Assembly (NCBI RefSeq): GCF_001735805.1
Contig: NZ_CP017248.1
Coordinates: 3,410,001 to 3,474,000, forward strand
Origin: Streptomyces fodineus
Lineage (GTDB): Bacteria; Actinomycetota; Actinomycetes; Streptomycetales; Streptomycetaceae
Length of the DNA: 64,000 bases
Reading direction: 5' to 3'
Positions 9,102 through 17,949 of the stretch are shown here, in pieces. Position 1 is the stretch's first letter. Every line of letters starts with the position of its first letter. The translations under genes and the position numbers were made by a program. The notes beneath the pieces were generated by a model that saw only the letters and a program-made list of their open reading frames with translations, was not told the DNA's origin and did not search any database.

Positions 9102-10808
9102 ATGATCGACGCGTACGAGGATCCGGGCACGCCCGACACGCGCGGCGGCTGGTGGTATCTGTGGTGGCTGGTGCTGCGGCAGCGGGGCCGGTCGGCGGCC
9201 GGGGCGGCGCTGGGCAGTGTGTGGATGGTGCTGCTGGCCGCGCAGCCGTATCTGATGGCGCGGGCCGTGGACGACGGTCTGGTGCCGGGGCGGCTGGGGG
9301 TGCTGGCCGGGTGGACCGGCGTGATGTTCGTGCTCGGGTCGGTGAACGCCTGGCTGAGCATCATGCGGCACCGCACGATGACCCGGGTGCGGATGGATGC
9401 CAACTTCCGCACGGTGAAGGTGGTCGTGGGGCATGTGGTGCGGCTCGGGGCGACGCTGCCGCGCCGGGCGGGGACCGGTGAGGTGGTGACGATCGGCGTC
9501 GGCGATGTGCAGACCATCGCACAGGCGCTGACCGTGGTCGGTCCGGGTGTCGGCTCGGCCGTGGTCTATGTGCTGGTGGCCGGGCTGCTGCTGACGGTCT
9601 CGATCCCGCTGGCCGCCGTCGTAACTCTCGGTCTGCCGGTGATCGCGCTGGTCACCGGGCCGCTCACGCTGCGGCTGCAGGGCGCGGAGAGCGCGTACCG
9701 GGAGCGGCAGGGCGTGCTCGCCGCGCGCATCGGCGACCTCGCGGGCGGGCTGCGCGTCCTCAACGGCCTGGGCGGCAAGGGGCTGTTCGCGGACGCCTTC
9801 CGGAAGGACTCGCAGCGGCTGCGGGCGCAGGGCTACCGGGTGGGCGCGGTGGCCAGCTGGGTACAGGCGCTCGGCGTGGGCCTGCCCACCCTGTTCCTGT
9901 CCGTGGTGACCTGGCTCGCCGCCCGGCTCGCGGCCCAGGGATCCATCAGCATCGGCGAGTTGGTGTCGGTGTACGGCTATGTCGCCGTACTGATCGGGCC
10001 GGTGGCGTTCCTGGTGCAGATGACCTACGACCTGAACCGGGGCGTGGTGGCCGCGCGACGGGTGGTACGGCTGCTGCGGCTGGAGCCGGAACCGGACGAG
10101 GGCACGCTGCCGGCCCCCGAAGGGCCCGCCGAGCTGCACGATCCGGCGTCCGGGGTGCGCGTGGTGCCGGGCCGGCTGACCGCGCTGGCCGCCGCCCGGC
10201 CCGCCGAGGCCACCGCCGTGGTCGACCGGCTCGGCCGCTTCGGGCCGACCGACGTCACCTGGGGCGGGGTGCGGCTGGACGCGGTCCCGCTGGCGGACGT
10301 GCGCGGGCGGATCCTGGTCGCGGACAACGAGGCCGACCTGTTCGCCGGGCCGCTGCGGGACGTCGTGGCCGCCGGTCGCCCCGCCGCCGAGGCGGCGCTG
10401 GGCCGGGCGCTGTACGCGGCGGCCGCCGAGGACGTCGTACGCGGGCTGCCGGACGGGCCGGACTCGACGGTGGCCGGGCAGGGCCGCAGCCTCTCGGGCG
10501 GTCAGCGCCAACGGGTGCGGCTGGTACGGGCGTTGCTCGCCGACCCCGAGGTGCTGCTCGCGGTCGAGCCGACCTCGGCGCTGGACGCGCACACGGAGGC
10601 GACGGTCGCGCGGCGGCTGCGCGAGGCGCGGGAGGGCCGTACGACGGTGGTGACGTCGACCTCGCCGCTGGTGCTGGACCGCGCGGACACGGTCCTGTTC
10701 CTGGTCGACGGCAAGGTCGCGGCGAGCGGCCCGCACCGGCGGCTGCTCGCGCAGGAGCCGGGCTATCGGGCACTCGTGGCCCGCGACACGGAAGGGGCCG
10801 TACGGTGA
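9102..10808 (+). CDS. ABC exporter half with a dead ATP site (no Walker A)
   Basis: 568 residues from ATG 9102 (MIDAYEDPGTPD); an open frame reaches 9030 but its first 24 residues look non-coding. The membrane domain (about 20-300) is a normal type IV exporter fold. The nucleotide-binding domain is degraded in a specific way: where GxxGxGKS/T should be the sequence is ALAAARPAEATAVV, so Walker A is gone; Walker B reads LLAVEPTSALD, with the Asp lost but Glu kept; the H-loop His is replaced (VTSTSPLV). The signature LSGGQRQR is intact. It can therefore only donate its signature to the ATP bound by the partner at 10939-12825. The stop overlaps the start of a 45-codon leader ORF. Confidence 0.88.
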   Translation: MIDAYEDPGTPDTRGGWWYLWWLVLRQRGRSAAGAALGSVWMVLLAAQPYLMARAVDDGLVPGRLGVLAGWTGVMFVLGSVNAWLSIMRHRTMTRVRMDANFRTVKVVVGHVVRLGATLPRRAGTGEVVTIGVGDVQTIAQALTVVGPGVGSAVVYVLVAGLLLTVSIPLAAVVTLGLPVIALVTGPLTLRLQGAESAYRERQGVLAARIGDLAGGLRVLNGLGGKGLFADAFRKDSQRLRAQGYRVGAVASWVQALGVGLPTLFLSVVTWLAARLAAQGSISIGELVSVYGYVAVLIGPVAFLVQMTYDLNRGVVAARRVVRLLRLEPEPDEGTLPAPEGPAELHDPASGVRVVPGRLTALAAARPAEATAVVDRLGRFGPTDVTWGGVRLDAVPLADVRGRILVADNEADLFAGPLRDVVAAGRPAAEAALGRALYAAAAEDVVRGLPDGPDSTVAGQGRSLSGGQRQRVRLVRALLADPEVLLAVEPTSALDAHTEATVARRLREAREGRTTVVTSTSPLVLDRADTVLFLVDGKVAASGPHRRLLAQEPGYRALVARDTEGAVR

Positions 10809-10942
10809 CGACGGGCGAGGGACTGCCACCGGTCGCGGACGGGGGCCGGGTGCGACGGGCCGTGCCGCGGCCGGTACGGGACGACGGGCGGGCGTTCGGC
10901 CGGAAGGCGATGACGGAGAACGCCGGGGAGGTCGTACGGTGA
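10805..10942 (+). CDS. 45-residue leader ORF, degenerate copy of the next gene's start
   Basis: GTG at 10805 overlaps the stop of the ABC gene before it (GTGA, 10805-10808), and its own TGA at 10940-10942 overlaps the GTG start of the next ABC gene (10939). Its N-terminus, MTTGEGLPPVADGGRVRRAV, parallels the next protein's MTAAEGLLPVADRTQVRRAV, and the similarity continues through DDGRAF versus ADGRAF. The DNA around both starts (CGTACGGTGACG) is also shared. It looks like a tandem duplication of about 134 bp covering the translation start, after which the first copy lost its downstream part. It may now act as a translated coupler between the two subunits or be inert. It has no membrane segment. 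Confidence 0.6.
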   Translation: MTTGEGLPPVADGGRVRRAVPRPVRDDGRAFGRKAMTENAGEVVR

Positions 10943-12825
10943 CGGCGGCCGAAGGACTACTGCCGGTCGCCGACCGGACTCAAGTACGGCGAGCCGTGCT
11001 GCGGCTGGTGCGCGCCGACGGTCGGGCGTTCGCCGTCACGCTGCTGCTGAACGCGCTGGCGGCGGGGGCGGGGCTGGTCGGGCCGTGGCTGGTCGGGCGG
11101 ATCGTCGACGGTGTGCGGGCGGGGCAGGGGGCCGGCGCGATGGACCGGCTCGCGCCGTGGATCCTGGTGTGCGCGCTGGCGCAGCTGCTGCTGGCCCGCT
11201 GGGCGCGGTATGTCGGCTACCGGTTCGGTGAGCGGACGCTGGCCACGGTGCGCGAGGAGTACGTCGAACGGGCGCTGGCGCTGCCCGCGTCGGTGGTGGA
11301 GCGGGCCGGCGCCGGCGACCTGACCGCGCGCGGCACGGCGGACGTGTCCGTCGTCGGCACCACACTGCGCGACGTCGGCCCGGAGCTGCTGGTGTGCATG
11401 GTGCAGGCGCTGTTCGTGCTGGTCGCGGTGTTCGCGCTCGATCCGCTGCTCGGGGCGTTCGGGCTGCTCGGGCTGACCCCGATCTGGCTGTCGCTGCGCT
11501 GGTATCTGCGACGGGCCCGGGACGGCTATCTCGCCGAGGGCGCGGCCACGTCCGAGGTCGCGGAGATCGTCGCTGCCACGGCGGCCGGGGCGCGGACCGT
11601 CGAGGCGTTCGGGCTGCGGGAGCGGCGGATCGCGGCGAGCCGGGACGCACTGGAGGAGGCCCGCCGCACCCGCTTCTACACGTTGTTCCTGCGGACGGTC
11701 TTCTTCCCGGCGGTCGAGGTGACGTACACCGTGCCCGTGGCGGGCGTGCTGCTCCTCGGCGGCTGGCTGCACCAGCGGGGCGCGGTCGGGATCGGCGCGG
11801 TGGTGGCCGCGGCACTGTATCTACGGCAGTTCACCGAGCCGCTGGACCAGATCCTGATGCGCGTGGAGCAACTCCAGAGCAGCAGCGCGTCGTTCGCCCG
11901 AGTGGAGGGGCTGGCACAGGCCCCGCGGGGGGATGCTGCGGGGATGGCGCGGGCGGGGCACGGGGGTACGGCGGGGCCGACGCCGGCGCGGCGCGAGGAG
12001 ACCCCGTCGCGAGCGCCCCGCCCCGAGGCCGCCGCCGGCTCCCCCGTCCCGGCCGACGACCGCATCGACGTGCGTGGCGTCCGGTACACCTACGAGCGCG
12101 GCGGCGAGGTGCTGCGCGGTGTGGATCTGACCGTACGGCCCGGGGAGCGGCTCGCCGTGGTGGGGCCCTCCGGTGCCGGGAAGACGACGCTGAGCCGGCT
12201 GCTCGCGGGCATCGACCGGCCCGGCACCGGCACGGTGACGGTGGGCGGGGTGCCGGTCGCCGATCTGGCGCCGGAGCTGCTGCGCCGCCAGGTGGTCCTG
12301 GTCACCCAGGAGCACCATGTGTTCCTCGGCACGGTCCGCGACAACCTGCTGATCGCCGAGCCGGAGGCCACGGACGCCGACCTGTGGGCGGCGCTCGCGG
12401 CGGTCGGGGCCGACGACTGGGTCCGTGATCTGCCGGACGGCCTCGACACCCGGCTCGGCGAGGGCGGCCGGTCCACCGACGGCTCCCAGGCCCAGCAACT
12501 CGCCCTGGCCCGTGTGGTACTGGCGGACCCGCACACCCTGATCCTCGACGAGGCCACCGCCCTGCTGGACCCCACCACGGCCCGGCACACCGAACGCGCC
12601 CTCGGCGCGGTCCTGGAGGGCCGTACGGTCATCGCCATCGCCCACCGCCTGCACACCGCCCACGACGCCGACCGCGTGGCGGTCATGGAGGACGGCCTCC
12701 TGACCGAACTGGGCACGCACGAGGACCTGGTGACGGCCGACGGCGCCTACGCCGCCCTGTGGCGGACCTGGCACGGGGACACGACCGAGCACTCCGGCTC
12801 CCCGCTGCGGGAGGGGACTTCGTGA
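10939..12825 (+). CDS. ABC exporter half with degenerate signature motif
   Basis: 628 residues, GTG start with GGGGAGG about 8 bp upstream. Six-helix membrane domain (about 30-310), a Gly/Ala/Pro-rich linker (about 325-370), then the ATPase domain. Walker A (GPSGAGKTT), Walker B (LILDEAT with catalytic Glu) and H-loop (IAHRLH) are all intact, but the signature that should be LSGGQ reads TDGSQAQQ. This is the mirror image of the defects in the 9102-10808 partner, so the heterodimer would have one complete ATP site (Walker A and B here, LSGGQ from the partner) and one dead site. Overlaps the next gene by GTGA. Substrate unknown. Confidence 0.9.
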   Translation: MTAAEGLLPVADRTQVRRAVLRLVRADGRAFAVTLLLNALAAGAGLVGPWLVGRIVDGVRAGQGAGAMDRLAPWILVCALAQLLLARWARYVGYRFGERTLATVREEYVERALALPASVVERAGAGDLTARGTADVSVVGTTLRDVGPELLVCMVQALFVLVAVFALDPLLGAFGLLGLTPIWLSLRWYLRRARDGYLAEGAATSEVAEIVAATAAGARTVEAFGLRERRIAASRDALEEARRTRFYTLFLRTVFFPAVEVTYTVPVAGVLLLGGWLHQRGAVGIGAVVAAALYLRQFTEPLDQILMRVEQLQSSSASFARVEGLAQAPRGDAAGMARAGHGGTAGPTPARREETPSRAPRPEAAAGSPVPADDRIDVRGVRYTYERGGEVLRGVDLTVRPGERLAVVGPSGAGKTTLSRLLAGIDRPGTGTVTVGGVPVADLAPELLRRQVVLVTQEHHVFLGTVRDNLLIAEPEATDADLWAALAAVGADDWVRDLPDGLDTRLGEGGRSTDGSQAQQLALARVVLADPHTLILDEATALLDPTTARHTERALGAVLEGRTVIAIAHRLHTAHDADRVAVMEDGLLTELGTHEDLVTADGAYAALWRTWHGDTTEHSGSPLREGTS

Positions 12826-13688
12826 TCTACGACGTCCTCCTCTCACGCCCGCTGTCCACGGACGCCCTCACGGAGACCCTCGCGCGATGCCTGGGCGTGC
12901 GGCCGGCGGACGTGGACGTCGCCGACGAGCACACCGACCAGGAGCTGCGCGACTGGGACGCGCTCGTGCTCTGCGACACGGAGGCGGTCACCGGGGACGT
13001 GTCGTCGATACTGAGCATCTACGTCCAGGAATCCGTGCAACCGCAGCTGCCGGAGGCCGAGTTCTCCGCCGCCTTCGCGCGCGCGGCGGATGTCGTGGTG
13101 CTCTACCCGAGCGAGTCACCGAGACCCAGCGCCTACTGGCTGGCGGCCCCGGAGGGAGTCGTCGCACGGGCCCGCCTGTACGGCCCCGACGACGAAGTCC
13201 CCCACTACCGGATCGACGCGGTCGAGGCCCCGGTCGCCCAGCTCCCCGGGACCCGCGTCACCCGCATCCCCGAGGCGGTACGCGACCTGGAGATCGCGAC
13301 GCCACTCGCGGACCAATTCACCGTGTACGCCCGGAGGTTGCCAGCCGAGCAGGCCGACGTCACCGGGACACCCCTGTGGCCCGCACGCACCAGCCTGGGC
13401 GCCTGGGAAATGCTCGTCCGGCATCTGGCGGACGACTGGGCTCCCTCCGGCTGGTGTCCCGCCGAGCTGTACCGCGAGCGCCTGGAGTGCCGCGACGAGC
13501 TGGAGGAGCTCGGCCCGCGGCTGCACCCGGCAGGCCGGGCACGCCTGCACGAGGCGCTGGCCGGGCTGGACGTCCTGTTCACCGCACATACCGTCGACGC
13601 CCCCGGCATCCTCCGCCCGATTCCGGACAACGGCATCCGCGCGCACGGCTGGTGGTGGGACCGCCTGCCGGATCCCCTGCCCTGGTAA
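12822..13688 (+). CDS. Unknown protein coupled to the ABC exporter pair
   Basis: 288 residues, GTG start overlapping the ABC stop, with GGGAGGGG 7-10 bp upstream. I do not recognise a family. The protein is soluble and acidic with no signal peptide. The first 110 residues look like a small alpha/beta domain (MIYDVLLSRPLSTDALTE, then ADVDVADEHTDQELRDWDAL). The C-terminal third is helical and rich in Trp/His (HGWWWDRLPDPLPW at the end). Tight coupling to the exporter suggests a role in making, recognising or resisting its substrate, but that is inference. Codon use matches its neighbours. Confidence 0.75.
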   Translation: MIYDVLLSRPLSTDALTETLARCLGVRPADVDVADEHTDQELRDWDALVLCDTEAVTGDVSSILSIYVQESVQPQLPEAEFSAAFARAADVVVLYPSESPRPSAYWLAAPEGVVARARLYGPDDEVPHYRIDAVEAPVAQLPGTRVTRIPEAVRDLEIATPLADQFTVYARRLPAEQADVTGTPLWPARTSLGAWEMLVRHLADDWAPSGWCPAELYRERLECRDELEELGPRLHPAGRARLHEALAGLDVLFTAHTVDAPGILRPIPDNGIRAHGWWWDRLPDPLPW

Positions 13689-13756
13689 CCGATCCGCATA
13701 TCGAACATGAACATCCGGTCAACGGACCATTTCCGGCCAACTTTGTGACGCGCTCC

Positions 13757-13781
13757 TGACAGGCGCGCTGATCGCCTGTCA
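13757..13781. promoter_or_regulatory. TGACA-N15-TGTCA palindrome upstream of first M4 protease
   Basis: A 25-bp inverted repeat with 9-bp perfect arms (TGACAGGCG / CGCCTGTCA) lies 158 bp before the GTG start. The same TGACA-N15-TGTCA frame, preceded by GGCCAAC and followed by CTCTTCCC at identical spacing, occurs before the second protease (16107-16131). It is a likely shared operator or activator site. Confidence 0.6.
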
Positions 13782-13938
13782 CTCTTCCCAAGCCGACTCA
13801 CAGCAACCCCACAGTTCGTCTGCTCCTCGTGAGCCGGCCTGCACGTGGTTCCGCGTAACGACCTGTTCTGCCCGGACGCCCCAACCCACCGTCCGGTCTC
13901 CCCTGGCCGCGCGACCCGCGGTCACGCAGAAGGAGTCA

Positions 13939-15981
13939 GTGTTGAGAAGCGCATCCTCTCGCAGACGCACCTCCCACACCTCGCACCGCCGCACCGCCAC
14001 CGTCGCCCTCGCCGGCGTCGCCGCCCTGATCGCCGCCGCCGTCCAGTCGGGCGCGGCCAGCGCCGCACCGGCGAAGCCCCGGACCGACGCGATCAACAAG
14101 GCCCACGTGGCCGTGAAGCTCACACCCTCGCAGCGCGCCGAGCTGATACGCCACGCCGACGCGGGCAAGGCCGCCACCGCCCGTTCCCTGGGCCTCGGCA
14201 CCAAGGAGAAGCTGGTCGTCAAGGACGTCGTCAAGGACGCCGACGGCACCCTGCACACCCGCTACGAGCGCACCTACGCCGGCCTTCCGGTGCTCGGCGG
14301 CGACCTGGTCGTGGACAGCAACACGTCCGGCAAGACCATGGACGTCATCAAGGCCACCGGCGCCACCCTGAAGGTCGCCGGCCTCACCCCGGCCGTGTCG
14401 CAGGCCGCGGCGGAGAAGCAGGCCGTACAGCGGGCCAAGGCCCGTGGCGGGACCAGGTCCGCCGCGAGCAGCATCCGCAAGGTCGTCTGGGCCGGCTCCG
14501 GCAAGCCCGTCCTGGCGTACGAGACAGTCGTCGGCGGTCTGCAGGACGACGGCACCCCGAACCAGCTGCACGTCATCACCGACGCCGCCACCGGCAAGAG
14601 GCTCTTCGAGTATCAGGGCATCGAGACCGGCGTCGGCAACACCCAGTACAGCGGCCAGGTGAACCTGACGACGACCCACTCGGGTTCGACGTACACGCTG
14701 ACCGACGGGGCGCGCGGCGGGCACAAGACGTACAACCTCAACCACGGCACCTCGGGCACCGGCACCCTGTTCTCGCAGAGCAACGACACCTGGGGCAACG
14801 GCACCACGTCGAACGCCGCGACCGCGGGCGCCGACGCGCACTACGGCGCACAGGAGACCTGGGACTTCTACAAGAACACGTTCGGCCGCAGCGGCATCAA
14901 GAACGACGGCGTCGGCGCCTACTCCCGCGTCCACTACGGCAGTTCGTACGTGAACGCCTTCTGGGACGACGGCTGCTTCTGCATGACCTACGGCGACGGG
15001 TCCGGCAACAACGACCCGCTGACCTCGCTCGACGTGGCCGGCCACGAGATGAGCCACGGCGTCACCTCCAACACCGCGGGCCTGGACTACAGCGACGAGT
15101 CCGGCGGCCTGAACGAGGCCACCAGCGACATCATGGGCACCGGCGTGGAGTTCTACGCCAACAACAGCAAGGACGTCGGTGACTACCTCATCGGCGAGAA
15201 GATCAACATCAACGGCGACGGCACCCCGCTGCGCTACATGGACAAGCCCAGCAAGGACGGCAGTTCGGCCGACTCCTGGTACTCGGGCGTGGGCGGCCTC
15301 GACGTGCACTACTCCTCGGGTGTCGCCAACCACTTCTTCTACCTCCTGTCGGAGGGCAGCGGCGCCAAGGTGATCAACGGCGTCAGCTACGACTCGCCGA
15401 CGGCGGACGGGCTTCCCGTCACCGGCATCGGCCGGGACAAGGCGCTGCAGATCTGGTACCGGGCGCTGACCACCAAGTTCACCTCCACGACCGACTACGC
15501 GGGCGCCCGTACCGGCACCCTCGCGGCGGCCGGTGAGCTGTACGGCACCTCCAGCACCGAGTACAAGGCGGTGCAGGACGCCTGGGCGGCCGTGGCGGTC
15601 GGTTCGCGCTCCGGCGGCGGCGACGGCGGCGGTTCGACGTACGAGAGCAATGTCCAGGTGGCCATCCCGGACAACGGACCCGCCGTCACCTCGGACATCA
15701 CGGTCTCCGGCAGGAGCGGAAACGCGCCGGGCAACCTACAGGTGAGCGTGGACATCACGCACACCTGGCGGGGTGACCTGGTGATCGATCTCGTCGGCCC
15801 GTCGGGCACCGCGTACCGCCTGAAGGACTTCAGTTCCTCGGACTCGGCGCACAACGTGAAGCAGACCTACACGGTCAACGCCTCCGCCGAACCGGCCAAC
15901 GGGACCTGGAAGTTGCGGGTACAGGATCAGGCCACCTACGACACCGGAACGATCAACGGCTGGAAGCTGACATTCCCGTAA
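13939..15981 (+). CDS. Secreted thermolysin-like (M4) metalloprotease with C-terminal P-domain
   Basis: 680 residues, GTG start with AGAAGGAG 4-10 bp upstream. A long twin-Arg-rich signal peptide (SSRRRTSHTSHRRTA, then a hydrophobic core, cleavage near ASAAPAKP) is followed by an FTP/PepSY propeptide (about 50-210) that should chaperone folding and inhibit the enzyme. The catalytic domain carries H369-E-M-S-H373 and the third zinc ligand in GGLNEATSDIMG. A Gly-rich linker (RSGGGDGGGS, about 555-565) joins a proprotein-convertase P-domain of about 110 residues (VQVAIPDNGP to GWKLTFP), which the next gene lacks. It degrades extracellular protein. Confidence 0.93.
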   Translation: MLRSASSRRRTSHTSHRRTATVALAGVAALIAAAVQSGAASAAPAKPRTDAINKAHVAVKLTPSQRAELIRHADAGKAATARSLGLGTKEKLVVKDVVKDADGTLHTRYERTYAGLPVLGGDLVVDSNTSGKTMDVIKATGATLKVAGLTPAVSQAAAEKQAVQRAKARGGTRSAASSIRKVVWAGSGKPVLAYETVVGGLQDDGTPNQLHVITDAATGKRLFEYQGIETGVGNTQYSGQVNLTTTHSGSTYTLTDGARGGHKTYNLNHGTSGTGTLFSQSNDTWGNGTTSNAATAGADAHYGAQETWDFYKNTFGRSGIKNDGVGAYSRVHYGSSYVNAFWDDGCFCMTYGDGSGNNDPLTSLDVAGHEMSHGVTSNTAGLDYSDESGGLNEATSDIMGTGVEFYANNSKDVGDYLIGEKININGDGTPLRYMDKPSKDGSSADSWYSGVGGLDVHYSSGVANHFFYLLSEGSGAKVINGVSYDSPTADGLPVTGIGRDKALQIWYRALTTKFTSTTDYAGARTGTLAAAGELYGTSSTEYKAVQDAWAAVAVGSRSGGGDGGGSTYESNVQVAIPDNGPAVTSDITVSGRSGNAPGNLQVSVDITHTWRGDLVIDLVGPSGTAYRLKDFSSSDSAHNVKQTYTVNASAEPANGTWKLRVQDQATYDTGTINGWKLTFP

Positions 15982-16010
15982 ACGGGTCGCCAAAAGCCCG
16001 GGAACTGGGC

Positions 16011-16041
16011 GCCGTCCGAGGGTCCCACACCCTCGGGCGGC
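16011..16041 (+). terminator. Hairpin terminator after first M4 gene
   Basis: GCCGTCCGAGGGT and ACCCTCGGGCGGC pair over 13 positions with one mismatch around a 5-nt loop, 30 bp past the stop. No U-run follows, as is usual in Streptomyces. Confidence 0.65.
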
Positions 16042-16106
16042 ACCGGTTAACACACCCGAAACGTTTCTCGGACACTCAGCTTTCGGCCAACATCACTTCA
16101 GGGTCA

Positions 16107-16131
16107 TGACATGTACGCGCCCCTGATGTCA
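16107..16131. promoter_or_regulatory. TGACA-N15-TGTCA palindrome upstream of second M4 protease
   Basis: TGACAT / ATGTCA arms spaced to give the same 25-bp length as the site at 13757-13781. GGCCAAC lies 16 bp before it and CTCTTCCC directly follows, at the same offsets as in the first copy. It sits 88 bp before the GTG start, 70 bp closer than in the first gene. Confidence 0.6.
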
Positions 16132-16218
16132 CTCTTCCCTCACCCGCCGCAGACCTTCATCCCATCGTTCCGGCCAGTAACCCCACGCTGACCGGACTCC
16201 CCACACGAAGGAGCTTGC

Positions 16219-17868
16219 GTGAGCCCCCGCTACACGCGTCACCAGCGCGCCACTCTGGCCATCGCCACCGCCGTCGCCGCCGGAGCCCTCATCTCCACCG
16301 GTCTGGCCAGCACCGCGACCGCCGCCGGCAAGAGCAGCGCGCCCCTCAGCGCCGCCCCGACCGCGCTGTCCGCCGCCGCCCGCACCTCCCTGATACAGCA
16401 GGCGCAGGCCGGCGCCGCGCAGACCGCGCAGCAGCTGGGCCTCGGCGCCAAGGAGAAGCTGGTCGTCAAGGACGTCGTCAGAGACGCCGACGGCACCGTC
16501 CACACCCGCTACGAGCGCACCTACGCGGGCCTGCCGGTGCTCGGCGGCGACCTCGTCGTCCACACCGCCAAGTCCGGCAAGACCAAGGGCGTCACCAAGG
16601 CGACCAAGGCGGCCATCAAGGTGGCCTCGCTCAAGCCGCAGATCACCGCCGCCAAGGCGGAGCAGCAGGCGGTCGGCGCCGCCAAGACCCTCGGCTCCGC
16701 CAAGTCCACCGCGGACGGCGCCCGCAAGGTGATCTGGGCCGGCTCCGGCAAGCCCGTCCTCGCCTACGAGACCGTCGTCGGCGGCCTCCAGGACGACGGC
16801 ACCCCCAACCAGCTGCACGTCATCACCGACGCCGCCACCGGCAAGAAGCTCTTCGCGTACCAGGGCATCGAGAACGCGACCGGCACCGGCAAGACGCTGT
16901 ACTCCGGCACGGTCAGCCTCACCACCACCCAGTCGGGCTCGTCGTACAACCTGACCGACGCCTCCCGGGGCGGTCACAAGACCTACAACCTCGCCCGCAA
17001 GACGTCCGGCAAGGGCACCCTGGTCAGCAACTCGACCAACACCTTCGGCACGGGCACCGCCTCCACCTCCTCCAGCGACCAGACGGCCGCCGCGGACGCC
17101 GCCTACGGCGCGCAGGAGACCTGGGACTTCTACAAGAGCACGTTCGGCCGCAGCGGCATCAAGAACGACGGCGTCGGCGCCTACTCCCGCGTCCACTACG
17201 GCAGCAACTACGTCAACGCCTTCTGGGACGACAGCTGCTTCTGCATGACCTACGGCGACGGGTCGGGCAACAAGGACCCGCTGACCTCGCTGGACGTGGC
17301 CGGCCACGAGATGAGCCACGGCGTCACCGCGAACACGGCGGGCCTGGACTACTCGGGTGAGTCCGGCGGCCTGAACGAGGCCACCAGCGACATCATGGGC
17401 ACCGGCGTGGAGTTCTTCGCCAACAACTCGTCCGACAAGGGTGACTACCTCATCGGCGAGAAGATCAACATCAACGGCGACGGCACCCCGCTGCGCTACA
17501 TGGACAAGCCCAGCAAGGACGGCAGCTCCGCCGACTCCTGGTCCTCCTCCGTCGGCGACCTGGACGTCCACTACTCGTCCGGCGTGGCGAACCACTTCTT
17601 CTACCTCCTGTCGGAGGGCAGCGGCGCCAAGGTGATCAACGGGGTTTCGTACAACTCCCCGACCTCCAACGGCTCCACGGTCACCGGCATCGGCCGGGAC
17701 AAGGCGCTGCAGGTCTGGTACAAGGCGCTGACGACGTACTTCACGTCGACCACCGACTACGCGGGCGCCCGCTCGGGCACTCTGCAGGCGGCGGCGGACC
17801 TGTACGGCTCCGGCAGCACCGAGTACAAGGCGGTGGCCGCGGCCTGGTCGGCGGTCAACGTCAGCTGA
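16219..17868 (+). CDS. Secreted thermolysin-like (M4) metalloprotease, short form
   Basis: 549 residues, GTG start with GAAGGAG 6 bp upstream. Signal peptide (about 1-36, ending TATAAG), FTP/PepSY propeptide (KLVVKDVVRDADGTVHTRYE) and M4 catalytic domain with H363-E-M-S-H367 and NEATSD. It is a close paralogue of the upstream gene: the catalytic domains share long identical blocks such as the region around SRVHYGS and CFCMTYGDGSGN. It ends right after the catalytic domain, without the P-domain. The tandem pair looks like a gene duplication followed by loss or gain of the P-domain. Confidence 0.93.
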   Translation: MSPRYTRHQRATLAIATAVAAGALISTGLASTATAAGKSSAPLSAAPTALSAAARTSLIQQAQAGAAQTAQQLGLGAKEKLVVKDVVRDADGTVHTRYERTYAGLPVLGGDLVVHTAKSGKTKGVTKATKAAIKVASLKPQITAAKAEQQAVGAAKTLGSAKSTADGARKVIWAGSGKPVLAYETVVGGLQDDGTPNQLHVITDAATGKKLFAYQGIENATGTGKTLYSGTVSLTTTQSGSSYNLTDASRGGHKTYNLARKTSGKGTLVSNSTNTFGTGTASTSSSDQTAAADAAYGAQETWDFYKSTFGRSGIKNDGVGAYSRVHYGSNYVNAFWDDSCFCMTYGDGSGNKDPLTSLDVAGHEMSHGVTANTAGLDYSGESGGLNEATSDIMGTGVEFFANNSSDKGDYLIGEKININGDGTPLRYMDKPSKDGSSADSWSSSVGDLDVHYSSGVANHFFYLLSEGSGAKVINGVSYNSPTSNGSTVTGIGRDKALQVWYKALTTYFTSTTDYAGARSGTLQAAADLYGSGSTEYKAVAAAWSAVNVS

Positions 17869-17949
17869 GGTCGCACGGCTGAGGCACGCACGGCTGAGAT
17901 CGCATGGCCGAGGTCACACGTTTGAGGCCACACGTTTGAGGACGGGCGG
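17865..17949 (+). repeat. Six degenerate 14-bp tandem repeats over the protease stop codon
   Basis: Units of the form YYGAGGYCRCACGK begin at 17865, 17879, 17894, 17908, 17922 and 17936 (one is 15 bp). The first unit contains the TGA stop of the protease. The array runs into the terminator hairpin. It is probably a replication-slippage expansion in a 3' untranslated region. Confidence 0.65.

Noticed and set aside
16129..17595. Antisense frames over the two M4 proteases that resemble each other
   Set aside because: They are similar only because the sense genes are paralogues.
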